A DNA stretch of 7,864 nt from Acidobacteriaceae bacterium (GTDB lineage Bacteria; Acidobacteriota; Terriglobia; Terriglobales; Acidobacteriaceae). Position numbers and translations under genes: made by a program. The first letter of the stretch is position 1. Each line of letters opens with the position of its first letter. Positions 1-6,274 of this stretch are shown here, piece after piece. The notes under the pieces were generated by a model that saw nothing but the letters and a program-made list of their open reading frames with translations, made no database searches and was not told the DNA's origin. The stretch is taken from the NCBI GenBank assembly GCA_003168235.1, contig PMSZ01000439.1, positions 1 through 7,864 on the forward strand, read 5' to 3'.

Positions 1-479
1 ACCCACAAGCCGATTTCCAGGGCTTTGCCCGCCGGAACGGTGCTGGCGGTTTCGACCAGACATCCGCCGCGTCCGACATTGACCAGATTGCCCCATACAG
101 GTTGTTCGATGCCCGCAATGTGAATTTCCACCGCGACGTAGCATTTGATACGTGCAAACCGGCGGCGGTCGGCTTCCTCCTGCGAGGTGAGCATGTCCGG
201 TTCAAATGGCGGCGTCTCCCCCACCGGCACCGGCTGAGGATGTTGCAGCGGGGCGGGTGGAGCGGCCGCGGCCCAGGGCGCGGTTTGCGCGGCCTCGCGT
301 GCCTTCACGGCTGCGTCTTTGATCGCATGCATCGCCTTGAGCAGTGCCTCTTCGCGCTGTTCGGGAGCTACTTCACGGTAGGTCTGAAGGAGTTGGCCAA
401 GGTGGCTGACTAGATCGGGATCGGTGAGCAGTCGCGTCCAGTCCGATCCTTTGGGCGGCTGTTTCGTCTCTTCGTTCAT
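1..479 (-). CDS. PilZ-domain protein, C-terminus missing (runs off the left edge)
   Basis: The minus strand is open from an ATG at 479 to the window edge (159 full codons, no stop). Residues 1-100 are hydrophilic, with a helix-prone stretch (about 18-65) and an Ala/Pro-rich linker (about 66-95). At about residue 104 a PilZ-like domain begins: DRRRFAR gives the RxxxR signature (R106, R110), followed by beta-strand-like sequence (KCYVAVEIHI) and NVGRGGCLVE at 134-143, which matches the (D/N)xSxxG motif except that Gly136 replaces Ser. PilZ domains bind cyclic di-GMP through these two motifs and control motility, adhesion or exopolysaccharide output; binding here is inferred. No signal peptide or membrane segment is seen, so it is probably cytoplasmic. 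No strong Shine-Dalgarno precedes the ATG, but it is the farthest upstream start I see. It is divergent from the efflux operon. The domain call is fairly sure; the partner and role are unknown. Confidence 0.8.
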   Translation of the reverse strand, partial: MNEETKQPPKGSDWTRLLTDPDLVSHLGQLLQTYREVAPEQREEALLKAMHAIKDAAVKAREAAQTAPWAAAAPPAPLQHPQPVPVGETPPFEPDMLTSQEEADRRRFARIKCYVAVEIHIAGIEQPVWGNLVNVGRGGCLVETASTVPAGKALEIGLW

Positions 480-784
480 AAGTTCGGACGTGCGCAGGGA
501 CCGACACACAAGACTAGCCTCGCGCAAACATCAGTCGCCGGGCAGTCCTTGACTCCGGTCTAGATTGAACTTGGAGTGGGGGTTACACAAGATGACCAAG
601 GTCACCGTGGCTGCTCCGATTCAATAATTGCGTCTTAATTAATTTGCATCGGGCCGCTCCGAGAATGAGTCCATTATCTTTTGCGGATTGAGCGGATTCG
701 GCCAAATGTTCCTGGGGATGAGCGTTTGCCTGTCGAGCTTTCTTTTGCCGGTTCGTACCGGATCATCCCGATTGCTCGTAGTTG

Positions 785-796
785 TGCAGGCCTGCA
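785..796. promoter_or_regulatory. 12-base perfect palindrome upstream of the efflux promoter
   Basis: TGCAGGCCTGCA reads the same on both strands and ends 14 bases before the proposed -35 box. Its position would suit a regulator-binding site, but a short GC-rich palindrome can occur by chance. No second copy was noticed in the window. Confidence 0.25.
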
Positions 797-810
797 TACC
801 ATGAAGTGGA

Positions 811-839
811 TTGCCTCTGGCAAGGGCCTTGGGTAGAAT
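811..839 (+). promoter_or_regulatory. Sigma70-type promoter of the efflux operon
   Basis: TTGCCT (811-816; 4 of 6 matches to TTGACA) and TAGAAT (834-839; 5 of 6 matches to TATAAT) are separated by exactly 17 bases. The predicted transcript would start near 846, leaving a leader of only about 15 bases before the ATG at 861. It is the best promoter in the window by spacing and match, but it is read by eye and has not been scored. Confidence 0.6.
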
Positions 840-840
840 C

Positions 841-858
841 TAACTAACTGGTTAATTA
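841..858. promoter_or_regulatory. Operator-like imperfect palindrome over the efflux transcription start
   Basis: TAACTAAC-TG-GTTAATTA is an 18-base inverted repeat in which 7 of 9 base pairs match; the mismatches are the central pair and one inner pair. It begins one base after the -10 box and covers the predicted transcription start, where a bound repressor would block initiation. TetR- and MarR-family repressors commonly use palindromes of this size and placement to control efflux operons. The palindrome and its position are seen; the repressor family is inferred, and no regulator gene lies in the window. Confidence 0.5.
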
Positions 859-860
859 CA

Positions 861-2393
861 ATGAAAAGTGCGACAATTTTGCCTTTTTTCTTACGGCGAT
901 TTTTAATACCGCGTTTTTCTTTACCCAATGCGGTTTTGCCGGTTGCTTCCGTTCTTTTGCTCCCCGCGGTACTGTGCGCACAGAGTTCCAGTTCCTCTTC
1001 TGCTTCTACGGGCGCTTCGACGGGCGGGACGATTCAGATCCAATCGCCGGCAACCTCGCAGGTGCAAACCTCAGCCCAGAATCCTGTCTTTGGCAGCGTG
1101 CCGGAAGCCAAGGTCACGCCGGGCGTACTGCAACTGACATTCAAAGATGCAATCGATCGCGCCTTGCGGCAAAACCTGGCTGGACTTTTGTCGGAGTACA
1201 ACACGGTTGAAGCCCGGGGAGAAAAATGGGAACAGCTGAGCGACTTGCTTCCGAACGTCAACGCGGACGTACAGGAGGTGGTGCAGAAAGAGAGCCTGCA
1301 AGCGTTGGGACTGCGCAGCGGCGGCCCATTCGGAAATGTGCCGGCCGTTATCGGCCCATTCTCCTACTTTGATGTACGCGCCTCAGCGACGCAGCGTGTC
1401 TTCGACTGGAAGTCGATCCAGAAGTATCGTGCCTCGGTTGTCGGCGAAAGCGTGGCCCGACACAGTTTGAAGGATGCGCGCGATCTGGTCGTACTCGCTA
1501 CCGGAAACGCCTATCTGGTGGCGATCGCCGGAGCCGCTCGCGTCGAAACCGCACAGGCGCAAGTGCAAACCGCGAAGGCCCTCTACGACAAAGCGGTGGC
1601 GCAGCAGCAGGCCGGGGTCGCTCCGGCAATCGATACGCTGCGCGCTCAGGTCGAATACCAGACGCGGCAGCAGCAACTGATCGCAGCGGCGAACGATTTC
1701 GCCAAACAGAAAATCTCGCTGGCCCGGGTCATAGGACTGGCGAACGGGCAGGAATTTGAATTGCCTGAAAAGACGCCGTACGAACCGTTTCCCATTCCTG
1801 ATCTTGCCGGCAGCCTGCAGAGCGCCTATTCTTCGCGCTCCGATTACAAAGCCGCTCATGATCGTCTGGTGGCTGCGCAACTGGAACGCCGCGGCGCGTT
1901 CGCCGGATACTATCCCACGGTCGATGTATCGGCAAATATGGGCGAGATTGGAGCCGTGCCGGGCGATGTGCTGCCGACTTATGCGGTCTCCGGCACGTTG
2001 AATGTCCCGATTTTTCAAGGCGGCAAAGTGCACAGCGATGTGCTGAAGGCCGAAGCCAGCCTGCGCCAGGCCGAGGCGCAACTGGCGGATGTGAAGGGCC
2101 TGATCGATCAGGATGTTCGCAACGCTCTGCTCGATCTGAAGTCGTCGGCCGATCTGGTGGAGGTGGCGCAGAGTTCGGTGAACCTGGCGGAGCAGGCTCT
2201 GACCCAGTCGCAGGACCGTTTTTCCGCTGGCGTTACCGACAACCTGGAAGTCGTGCAGGCGCAGGAAGCGCTGGCGACGGCGCACGAGAATTTGATTTCC
2301 AGCCTCTATCAGCACGATCTGGCGAAAGTTTTGTTTGCTCGTGCCCTGGGACGCGCGGAAGAGGGTGTTCGCGAATATTTGCAAAGGAAGTAA
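861..2393 (+). CDS. TolC-family outer-membrane efflux protein
   Basis: This is the outer-membrane channel of a tripartite exporter. The 510 residues fit the TolC/OEP family. A signal peptide is visible: a long basic n-region (R12, R13, R18), a hydrophobic core (about 24-38) and a likely signal-peptidase I site after VLCA (residue 40). The Cys at 39 lacks a proper lipobox, so it is probably not a lipoprotein. A Ser/Thr/Gly low-complexity linker follows (42-57). The mature part shows the twofold OEP repeat: LTFKDAIDRALRQN (92-105) starts the first half, and AGVAPAIDTLRAQ (251-263) is echoed by AGVTDNLEVVQAQ (456-468) in the second. YPTVDVSANMG and the strand ending NVPIFQGG (about 351-387) look like barrel strands. 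A stop lies in frame at 834-836 with no start codon between, so ATG 861 is the first possible start; it lacks a Shine-Dalgarno sequence. The adaptor gene follows after 17 bases. Confidence 0.93.
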   Translation: MKSATILPFFLRRFLIPRFSLPNAVLPVASVLLLPAVLCAQSSSSSSASTGASTGGTIQIQSPATSQVQTSAQNPVFGSVPEAKVTPGVLQLTFKDAIDRALRQNLAGLLSEYNTVEARGEKWEQLSDLLPNVNADVQEVVQKESLQALGLRSGGPFGNVPAVIGPFSYFDVRASATQRVFDWKSIQKYRASVVGESVARHSLKDARDLVVLATGNAYLVAIAGAARVETAQAQVQTAKALYDKAVAQQQAGVAPAIDTLRAQVEYQTRQQQLIAAANDFAKQKISLARVIGLANGQEFELPEKTPYEPFPIPDLAGSLQSAYSSRSDYKAAHDRLVAAQLERRGAFAGYYPTVDVSANMGEIGAVPGDVLPTYAVSGTLNVPIFQGGKVHSDVLKAEASLRQAEAQLADVKGLIDQDVRNALLDLKSSADLVEVAQSSVNLAEQALTQSQDRFSAGVTDNLEVVQAQEALATAHENLISSLYQHDLAKVLFARALGRAEEGVREYLQRK

Positions 2394-2396
2394 GCA

Positions 2397-2402
2397 AGAG
2401 GA
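2397..2402 (+). promoter_or_regulatory. Ribosome binding site of the adaptor gene
   Basis: AGAGGA lies 8 bases before the ATG at 2411, in the short gap after the outer-membrane protein gene. Purine-rich sequence continues to 2404. It supports this start and translation from a shared mRNA. Confidence 0.55.
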
Positions 2403-2410
2403 AATCATTC

Positions 2411-3709
2411 ATGGAACCAACCAGCAGCGTGGCCACTGAGCCGAAACCGCAAACGGAAGCGCGTGCGCCGCAGTCGCAGACTCAACCACCGCAAACTCCT
2501 CCCGACAGCGAAGCCCGTTATCAACGGCGGGCTGCTTTTTTGGGGAATCCGCGCACGAAATTCATCTTAATTCTCGCCGGCATCGTGCTGGTGGTGGGCG
2601 TCGTTTTCCTGTGGCGCTATTTCGCGAGCTACGAATCGACCGATGATGCGCAGATTGACGGGCACGTGAATTCGGTGAGCGCCAGGGTGAGCGGCCACGT
2701 CATCAGCCTCAACGTGCAAGACAACCAGTATGTAGAACAGGGAACGGTCCTGGTCGAAATCGATCCCGCCGACTATGAGGTCGCGGTCGCGCAGGCGCGG
2801 GCGGAATACGCCGACGCGTTGGCGCAGGCTTCGGCTGCCGGGATCAACGTGCCGATCACGAACGTAAACACGTTGAGCCAGGTGAGCAGCGCCCAGGCTG
2901 GTGTCTCCAGCGCAGGGGCGGGAATTACGTCCACACGGCAGCAGTTTGAGGCGGCCAAGTCGCAGGTTGCGGAAGCGGACGCGAACAACACCAAAGCGCA
3001 GAACGATCTGGTCCGCTACAAGCTACTGATCGACAAGCAGGAAATTTCGCAGCAACAGTACGACCAGGCGATCGACAGCGCGCAAGCGGCGGCGGCCACG
3101 CTGGCGGCGGCGCGATCGAATGCGGACGCTATCGCGGCGCAGATCAAACAGGCGCAGAGCAGGCTCGACCAAGCTGAAGCCGATCTGCGCAACGCCGGCA
3201 CGGCGCCGCAGACGATGCGGGTGATCCGGGCGCGCGCCGAGTCGGCGCAGGCGATTGCCGAACAGAAGAAAGCGCAACTCGACCAGGCGGAACTCAATCT
3301 GCAGTACACCAAAATCATTGCGCCTGTCAGCGGAGCGGTGAGCAATCGCACAGTGGAGATTGGTCAAAACGTGTCGCCGGGCCAGGAGATGATGAAGATC
3401 ATCCCGCTCGATGCGGCGAATATCTGGGTCACGGCCAACTTCAAAGAGACACAACTCAGCCGGATGAAGCCCGGCCAGCGCGTGGACATTGAGGTCGATG
3501 CGACGGGCAAGACCTACAAGGGGCATGTCGATTCGATTGCCGGCGCCAGTGGAGAGCGGTTCAGCCTGCTTCCTCCGGAGAACGCCACGGGTAATTACGT
3601 CAAGGTCGTGCAGCGCATTCCGGCGAAGATCGTTCTGGATGCCGGCGAAGATCAAGGGCATGAACTGCGGCCGGGAATGTCGGTGGAGCCGAAGGTCTGG
3701 ATTAAATAA
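2411..3709 (+). CDS. HlyD/EmrA-type periplasmic adaptor (membrane fusion) subunit
   Basis: This protein bridges the inner-membrane pump and the outer-membrane channel. The 432 residues show an EmrA-like plan. A hydrophilic Pro/Gln-rich cytoplasmic tail (1-45) is followed by one membrane anchor (about 50-68), then the first lipoyl half (about 74-120, with TDDAQIDGHV and VSGHVISLNV). A very Ala/Gln-rich alpha-helical hairpin, probably coiled coil, spans about 122-297. The second lipoyl half (about 299-331, IIAPVSGAVSNR and IGQNVSPGQ) and a beta-barrel domain follow (about 337-362, with NFKETQLSRMKPGQ). GNYVKVVQRIPAKI (394-407) is a hallmark of the EmrA subfamily. The coiled-coil hairpin is somewhat longer than in short adaptors, as expected for reaching a TolC-type channel. 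Its TAA stop shares a base with the permease ATG (TAATG), indicating translational coupling. Substrate cannot be read from the sequence. Confidence 0.94.
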   Translation: MEPTSSVATEPKPQTEARAPQSQTQPPQTPPDSEARYQRRAAFLGNPRTKFILILAGIVLVVGVVFLWRYFASYESTDDAQIDGHVNSVSARVSGHVISLNVQDNQYVEQGTVLVEIDPADYEVAVAQARAEYADALAQASAAGINVPITNVNTLSQVSSAQAGVSSAGAGITSTRQQFEAAKSQVAEADANNTKAQNDLVRYKLLIDKQEISQQQYDQAIDSAQAAAATLAAARSNADAIAAQIKQAQSRLDQAEADLRNAGTAPQTMRVIRARAESAQAIAEQKKAQLDQAELNLQYTKIIAPVSGAVSNRTVEIGQNVSPGQEMMKIIPLDAANIWVTANFKETQLSRMKPGQRVDIEVDATGKTYKGHVDSIAGASGERFSLLPPENATGNYVKVVQRIPAKIVLDAGEDQGHELRPGMSVEPKVWIK

Positions 3710-5310
3710 TGGGCGCTGCTGCCATCACCATGAACGACGCTGCCGAATGGCGGCCGGCGGTCAATCCGTGGATCATTGCGCTTACGGTAACGCTGGCCAC
3801 GTTCATGGAGGTGCTCGATACCAGCATCGCCAACGTGGCATTGCCGCACATTGCCGGGAGTCTTTCCGCCGGACAGGATGAAAGCACGTGGGTGCTGACG
3901 TCTTACCTGGTTTCGAACGCCATCGTGTTGCCGCTGAGCGGATGGCTTTCCTCGATCCTGGGCCGCAAGCGGTTTTATATGGGCTGTGTGGCGCTGTTCA
4001 CGATCAGTTCGTTCCTGTGCGGACTAGCCCCGAATCTCACCATGCTGATCATCTTCCGCATTATGCAGGGTGCGGGAGGCGGCGGCCTGCAGCCCAGTGA
4101 GCAGGCGATCCTCGCCGATACTTTCGCTCCCGCCAAACGCGGCATGGCCTTTGCCGTCTATGGAATCGCGGTCGTGATGGCGCCGGCGATTGGGCCAACG
4201 CTCGGCGGTTATATCACCGACAACTTTACCTGGCGCTGGATTTTTTTTATCAACATCCCCGTGGGAATTATTTCGCTGCTGCTGACCTCGCGGCTGATTC
4301 AGGACCCTCCGTATTTCAAGCGGCGCAAGCTGAGTGAAACCCGCATCGATTACATGGGCCTCGGTTTCGTGGCGCTCGGATTGGGAACGCTGCAGGTGAT
4401 CCTGGATAAAGGCCAGCGCGACGACTGGTTCGAATCGAATTTCATCGTGGCTCTGACGGTGATCTCGGTGTTGTCGCTGATCTTTGTCGTTTTCTGGGAA
4501 TGGCACCACAAAGACCCGATCATCGACTTGCATTTGTTTCGCGAGAAAAGTTTTGCCGCCGCCAACTTTCTGATGTTCATGCTCGGGTTCGCACTGCTCG
4601 GCAGCACGCTGCTGTTGCCGCTTTTCATGCAGACTTTGCTCGGTTATACGGCCGAGCGCTCCGGGTTGGCGTTGATGCCGGGCGGGTTCACGATCATGGT
4701 GCTCATGCCCATCGTCGGATTTCTGCTTTCGCGCTACAGTCCGCGCTATCTGATGATGTTTGGTTTGTCGATGCTTTCGTTCTCGTTGTTCCATATGACG
4801 AATTTCGACCTGAGCGTCGACTTCCGCACCGTAGCGATGGCGCGTGTGTTCCAGGCGGCAGGACTGGCGTTCCTGTTTGTGCCCATCAATACTGCCGCGT
4901 ATGCCAATCTGCCGCGCGACAAAAACAATGCGGCGTCAGGCTTGATGAACCTCGCCAGAAATATGGGCGGCAGCGTTGGAATTTCACTCGTTACCACCGG
5001 ACTGGCCCGCCGCGCCCAGTTTCATCAATCGCGGCTTTCGGCGAACCTGAGCGCGTCCAATCCGCAGTTTGAATCGGCGCTGCGCGGGATGACCGGCGTT
5101 TTTTCCGGCAGTGGCGCTGGACCTGGTTCCGGACCGGGAAGCGCGATGCAGCACGGCTACGCCCTGTTGCAGGCGAGAGTCATCACGCAGGCGACCATGC
5201 TCGCCTACATCGATAATTTTTGGGTGCTGGGGACCGTGATCGGCTGTCTCATCCCATTCGTGTTTCTCATCAAGAAAACGAAGCCCGGTGGCACCATGGC
5301 CGCGCACTAG
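3709..5310 (+). CDS. DHA2-family (EmrB-type) MFS multidrug efflux permease
   Basis: This is the proton-driven inner-membrane pump of the operon. The 533 residues and about 14 hydrophobic segments (near 20-38, 60-80, 89-106, 110-126, 145-167, 177-193, 214-231, 245-264, 284-306, 322-341, 345-362, 376-396, 412-430, 503-521) match the DHA2 drug:H+ antiporter family. Motifs seen: D1, LDTSIANVALP (36-46); motif A, GWLSSILGRKR (78-88); motif B, R117 with QGAGGG (120-125); motif C, APAIGPTLGG (158-167); and WRWIFFINIPVG (175-186), characteristic of EmrB/QacA relatives. The long loop between helices 13 and 14 carries a Gly/Ser/Pro-rich run (466-478). Start: ATG 3709 overlaps the adaptor stop; ATG 3730 (MNDAAEW) is an alternative and cannot be excluded. 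The final codons are the first unit of a 13-base tandem repeat. Its position with TolC and EmrA-type genes argues for extrusion across both membranes. Confidence 0.95.
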   Translation: MGAAAITMNDAAEWRPAVNPWIIALTVTLATFMEVLDTSIANVALPHIAGSLSAGQDESTWVLTSYLVSNAIVLPLSGWLSSILGRKRFYMGCVALFTISSFLCGLAPNLTMLIIFRIMQGAGGGGLQPSEQAILADTFAPAKRGMAFAVYGIAVVMAPAIGPTLGGYITDNFTWRWIFFINIPVGIISLLLTSRLIQDPPYFKRRKLSETRIDYMGLGFVALGLGTLQVILDKGQRDDWFESNFIVALTVISVLSLIFVVFWEWHHKDPIIDLHLFREKSFAAANFLMFMLGFALLGSTLLLPLFMQTLLGYTAERSGLALMPGGFTIMVLMPIVGFLLSRYSPRYLMMFGLSMLSFSLFHMTNFDLSVDFRTVAMARVFQAAGLAFLFVPINTAAYANLPRDKNNAASGLMNLARNMGGSVGISLVTTGLARRAQFHQSRLSANLSASNPQFESALRGMTGVFSGSGAGPGSGPGSAMQHGYALLQARVITQATMLAYIDNFWVLGTVIGCLIPFVFLIKKTKPGGTMAAH

Positions 5311-5349
5311 GGCCGCGCACCAGGGCCACGCACCAGGGTCGCGCAGCAG
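5298..5349 (+). repeat. Four 13-base tandem repeats spanning the permease stop codon
   Basis: Units at 5298-5310 (GGCCGCGCACTAG), 5311-5323 (GGCCGCGCACCAG), 5324-5336 (GGCCACGCACCAG) and 5337-5349 (GGTCGCGCAGCAG) differ from their neighbours by one to three bases; a degenerate fifth may follow (GGTGACGGG...). The first unit encodes the C-terminal residues and the TAG stop of the permease. In the later units the same position reads CAG. Such an array probably arose by slippage or local duplication of the gene end. It is not a recognisable transcription terminator. Confidence 0.75.
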
Positions 5350-5403
5350 GGTGACGGGCGGGACTTTTCTACAGCTTACCGGGGCCTCGCCGGCAATTTC
5401 CGC

Positions 5404-5432
5404 TTGGCTTTGAATTCCCTCCGCGATAGACT
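5404..5432 (+). promoter_or_regulatory. Candidate promoter of the cytidylate-kinase-like gene
   Basis: TTGGCT (5404-5409) and TAGACT (5427-5432) are separated by 17 bases, each matching 4 of 6 consensus bases. The transcript would start near 5439, giving a leader of about 24 bases that includes a GGAG ribosome-binding sequence at 5454-5457, five bases before the ATG at 5463. The similarity to the efflux promoter in spacing and sequence is suggestive only. Confidence 0.4.
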
Positions 5433-5462
5433 CGTCGGCGGTAAAATGGGAGTGGAGCCCGG

Positions 5463-6113
5463 ATGTTTCGCATCATTGCCATCGAACGCGAGTTTGGCAG
5501 CGGGGGCGGAGGCATTGCCTGCGAATTGTCGCGCCGCCTGGGCTGGAAGCTGTGGGACCAGCAACTGACGTGCGAGATCGCCAAACGCGCGCAAGTGTCG
5601 GAATCGGCTGTCACATTGTGCGACGAGCGCGTGGATAGCCGCCTCTATCGCCTTGCCAAGGCCTTCTGGCGCGGCAGCTATGAGCGCAGTATGCCAGCCG
5701 GGAATTCCCGCGCGTTTGATGCCGACCACATGATGGCGATGGTGGAAGAGATCATGCAGAACATCGCTGCCGAGGGGAACGCCGTAGTCGTGGGCCGTGG
5801 CGGGCCATTTTTTTTGCGCGAGCGTGAAGATACGTTTCGCGTTTTTACCTATGCTCCGCACGATGAAAAAATTCGCCGTTTGCTCGCCCTGGGCAAGAGC
5901 CGCGAAGAGGCCGAAGACCTGGTAGAAAACGTCGACAAAGAACGGATGGCCTACATCAAGCATTACTTCAATGCCGACTGGCCGACCCGCTCCCTGTATC
6001 ACATGATGATCAACACCGTTGTCGGCGATGAGAACGTGATCGCCACGATCCTGAACGGCATGCAGATGCTGGAAGCGAACCCCGCCGAAACCGCGCTCCA
6101 CGGCGTTCGCTGA
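5463..6113 (+). CDS. Cytidylate-kinase-like family P-loop protein
   Basis: The 216-residue protein begins directly with a beta strand and nucleotide-binding loop (FRIIAIEREFGSGGGGIA, residues 2-19), the form found in the cytidylate-kinase-like family (PF13189) rather than in classical Cmk. Further landmarks are the strand NAVVVGRGG (106-114), a segment VFTYAPHDEKIRRL (127-140) where kinases place strand and lid helix, DKERMAYIKHYF (158-169) with the conserved Asp/Arg of the lid region, and YHMMINT (179-185). The expected chemistry is phosphate transfer from ATP to a nucleotide or similar acceptor in the cytoplasm, but most family members have no assigned substrate, so the reaction is inferred. 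No signal or membrane segment is seen. A GGAG sequence five bases upstream supports the ATG; another ATG at 5446 is out of frame. It lies 152 bases after the permease gene and probably has its own promoter. Confidence 0.82.
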   Translation: MFRIIAIEREFGSGGGGIACELSRRLGWKLWDQQLTCEIAKRAQVSESAVTLCDERVDSRLYRLAKAFWRGSYERSMPAGNSRAFDADHMMAMVEEIMQNIAAEGNAVVVGRGGPFFLREREDTFRVFTYAPHDEKIRRLLALGKSREEAEDLVENVDKERMAYIKHYFNADWPTRSLYHMMINTVVGDENVIATILNGMQMLEANPAETALHGVR

Positions 6114-6123
6114 AGTTGATGTC

Positions 6124-6142
6124 GGAAAGGCGATTCCTTTCC
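6124..6142 (+). terminator. Perfect hairpin after the kinase-like gene, possible terminator
   Basis: GGAAAGG (6124-6130) and CCTTTCC (6136-6142) form a 7-base-pair stem around a CGATT loop, starting 10 bases after the stop. A T-rich but interrupted stretch follows (AATTGCTATCCTCTTGTTATCTT), not a clean T run. It may end transcription of the kinase-like gene or stabilise the mRNA 3' end. Confidence 0.4.
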
Positions 6143-6247
6143 AATTGCTATCCTCTTGTTATCTTCACTGCGATCTTCCAGCAGGCTTAGCACTCCTGAT
6201 TTCGTCGTGATTCCCGCCGCATCACAGCTTAGTTAGCCGCAGCTTCG

Positions 6248-6264
6248 TTATCGTTATAAGATAA
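6248..6264 (+). promoter_or_regulatory. Possible -10 region and inverted repeat before the M20 peptidase gene
   Basis: TATAAG (6255-6260) matches 5 of 6 bases of a -10 box and lies 14 bases before the ATG at 6275; no good -35 box is found at 16-18 bases. If used, the leader would be under 10 bases. The same stretch holds an inverted repeat TTATC (6248-6252) / GATAA (6260-6264) around it. Both readings are weak. Confidence 0.25.
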
Positions 6265-6274
6265 GCGCACAGGC

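Larger units (their letters stand above)
480..860. other. Divergent intergenic region between the PilZ gene and the efflux operon
   Basis: I see no convincing gene in these 381 bases. They contain an AT-rich island (about 621-648, including TTAATTAATT) inside otherwise GC-rich sequence, two copies of GCGGATT nine bases apart (683-689 and 692-698), a small perfect hairpin CCGGT-TCGT-ACCGG (748-761), a 12-base perfect palindrome (785-796), and the promoter and operator-like palindrome of the efflux operon at the right end. A minus-strand open frame at 674-928 overlaps the efflux gene start and encodes a very basic low-complexity peptide, so I regard it as spurious. No clear promoter for the minus-strand PilZ gene could be picked out. 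Confidence 0.6.

Noticed and set aside
102..413. A 103-codon plus-strand open frame at the left end
   Set aside because: It is opposite the PilZ-domain gene; its Arg/Gly/His-rich product shows no domain.
674..928. A small basic minus-strand open frame near the efflux promoter
   Set aside because: It overlaps the promoter, the operator-like palindrome and the start of the outer-membrane protein gene, and its sequence is low-complexity Lys/Arg-rich.
966..983. Possible lipoprotein signal in the outer-membrane protein (Cys39)
   Set aside because: The residues before the Cys (AVL) lack the small residue at -1 required by a lipobox, and VLCA-Q fits a signal-peptidase I site.
1383..2408. A 341-codon minus-strand open frame across the outer-membrane protein gene
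   Set aside because: It lies wholly opposite a well-supported TolC-family gene, its product is Arg/Leu/His/Gln-rich without a recognisable domain, and such frames are common antisense artefacts in GC-rich genes.
4024..4794. A 256-codon minus-strand open frame inside the permease gene
   Set aside because: The predicted peptide is extremely His/Gln/Arg/Glu-rich, the expected antisense of membrane-protein codons.
5311..5402. Intrinsic terminator directly after the efflux operon
   Set aside because: The GC-rich tandem repeats are direct, not inverted, and the only small inverted repeat (CCGG/CCGG near 5380-5394) lacks a following T run.
5376..6101. A 241-codon minus-strand open frame opposite the kinase-like gene
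   Set aside because: No recognisable family; the plus strand has the P-loop-type motif, a ribosome-binding site and a candidate promoter.
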